Below are positions 23,860 through 24,643 of a stretch of 24,643 bases of DNA, in pieces; positions within the stretch are counted from its first letter, which is position 1; each line of letters begins with the position of its first letter. The stretch is from Bacteroidales bacterium UBA1715. GTDB taxonomy: Bacteria > Bacteroidota > Bacteroidia > Bacteroidales > UBA1715. A model generated the notes under the pieces. That model was not told the origin of the DNA. It saw only the letters and a program-made list of their open reading frames with translations, and did no database searches. The stretch lies in NCBI GenBank assembly GCA_002317135.1, contig DCIX01000027.1, forward strand, positions 589-25,231, read 5' to 3'. The position numbers and the translations under genes are program-made.

Positions 23860-24643
23860 TTACTTTACCACAACTGCAAACGACTCGTTTCCAACCTTTA
23901 CGAAATATGTGCCGTCCAAACGAACAAAGATTTCGTTTTCATCAGCAACATTGGCGATTGTACGACCATTATTGTCGTAAATCTTGATGTCTTTGCCTTC
24001 GGCATTCTTTACATAGATTGTATGACCGATTGCATAAACCACAACTTGATTTTCAACCTCCTCTACTGCTGTTGGACCTTCATCGTCGTTCTCTGCTTCA
24101 GCTATGTTTGACAATGCGATTGAGAATGGTCCCGACTCTGCCTTCATGAATTGTGTCTTTGGATTTATCTCCTCTGGCAATACGATACCGATATAGTAGC
24201 CCGTCGTTCTCTTCACTGGTTCCAAGTCTGTTATCGCTGTAACATTCGATGGCAATGTCGCTATCGTATCCAAGACTGCTTTCGTACCCACCTTGTACTC
24301 GCGGTAGATTACGAATGATGAGAAGTCCAAACCTTCGTATTCGTCCCATTCCAAGTTGTAGGTATTGTTCATACCCATGTTCTTTCTCAAGTGGATGGTC
24401 TTGTGGTGGGCGCTCATCTCTGTTTCCGTACCGCACACATCTGTTGCCGTCATCTTGTATCTCCATGCACGCACATTTGGATCGGCTTCCAAGTCTTCGT
24501 ATACACTCAACTCTGAATATGGAACCCTGTCAACCATCTCGTAGATGTCCTTGCCTTCCGTCTCACGGTAGATTGTGTAGTAGTCGTTCAAATCCGTATT
24601 TTCCTTCAACCAGACTACCAAGTTCTTGCCTGTTTCCTGGCTT
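23860..24643 (-). CDS. C-terminal part of a paralogous T9SS surface protein (5' end beyond right edge)
   Basis: The frame is open from the right edge (S-Q-E-T-G-K-N-L at the boundary) to a TAA at 23860-23862, giving about 260 residues. A TTG at 24621 is an internal Leu codon, not a start. The sequence is the same FN3-like region (YYTIYRETEGKDIYEMVDRV, TATDVCGTETEMSAHHKTI, FVIYREYKVGT) and sorting-domain-like tail (VVVYAIGHTIYVKN, IKIYDNNGRTI, GTYFVKVGNESFAVVVK) as the neighbouring 1688-residue protein, about 93% identical by my count. Its N-terminal architecture is unknown. It is upstream of, and in the same orientation as, its paralog, with a hairpin terminator between them. Surface display through T9SS is inferred from the tail. 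Confidence 0.9.
   Translation of the reverse strand, partial: SQETGKNLVVWLKENTDLNDYYTIYRETEGKDIYEMVDRVPYSELSVYEDLEADPNVRAWRYKMTATDVCGTETEMSAHHKTIHLRKNMGMNNTYNLEWDEYEGLDFSSFVIYREYKVGTKAVLDTIATLPSNVTAITDLEPVKRTTGYYIGIVLPEEINPKTQFMKAESGPFSIALSNIAEAENDDEGPTAVEEVENQVVVYAIGHTIYVKNAEGKDIKIYDNNGRTIANVADENEIFVRLDGTYFVKVGNESFAVVVK
23860..24643 (-). repeat. Direct repeat copy 2: conserved C-terminal cassette
   Basis: Partner of 18726-19509. Coding differences cluster at two places: the residues after EYKVGT (VFM versus KAV) and the acidic hinge before the sorting domain (roughly AEVENDDENPTIVENLEN versus AEAENDDEGPTAVEEVEN). The true right limit of the repeat is outside the window. Confidence 0.93.

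Noticed and set aside
24600..24621. TTG at 24621 as the start of a 253-residue gene
   Set aside because: The frame continues upstream to the right edge with residues matching the paralog (S-Q-E-T-G-K-N), so the codon is internal and the gene is cut by the window.

Overview
The window looks like a chromosomal segment of an AT-rich Bacteroidetes (Bacteroidales-type) bacterium. The evidence is: three perfect copies and further variants of the Bacteroidetes -7 promoter box TAnnTTTG; no strong Shine-Dalgarno sites; secreted proteins with C-terminal type IX secretion system (T9SS) sorting domains; SprB-like, InlB-type, GLUG and BIG_2 surface modules; and the guaB / parvulin-chaperone arrangement, which I recall as typical of Bacteroidales.

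Layout. (1) 1-5387, minus: the N-terminal ~1795 residues of a giant multidomain adhesin whose 3' end lies beyond the left edge. It is open in one frame throughout. (2) 5505-11949, minus: a tight five-gene operon in transcription order guaB (IMP dehydrogenase), a 692-residue double-parvulin periplasmic foldase, a small SurA_N-like lipoprotein, a SurA-like double-parvulin foldase, and tcdA (tRNA t6A dehydratase). Gaps are 4-6 bases or a 1-base overlap, and a full consensus promoter (TTTG-N19-TACCTTTG) precedes guaB. (3) 12119-13084, minus: a polyprenyl diphosphate synthase, divergent from yraN (13197-13574, plus); each has a -7 box in the 112-base gap. (4) 13701-18527, plus: a three-gene secretory operon with a consensus promoter and a rho-independent terminator. 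It encodes a secreted protein with a tail-fibre-like C-terminus, a T9SS-exported alpha/beta hydrolase with a GASMGG nucleophile elbow, and a lipoprotein that looks like an outer-membrane beta-barrel. (5) 18726-24643, minus: two tandem surface-protein paralogs, one complete (1688 residues) and one running off the right edge. They share a nearly identical C-terminal cassette of at least 784 bp.

How it fits together. Most of the sequence concerns the cell envelope. The chaperone trio should help fold outer-membrane and secreted proteins. The lipoprotein, hydrolase and adhesins are the kind of clients it would serve. At least three proteins (the hydrolase and the two right-hand paralogs) carry putative T9SS sorting domains, but no T9SS machinery gene is in the window. 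guaB, tcdA, the prenyl synthase and yraN are housekeeping genes.

I found no tRNA, rRNA, CRISPR array, transposase, integrase or phage gene. All intergenic gaps are under 200 bases and are described through the promoter, hairpin and terminator entries.
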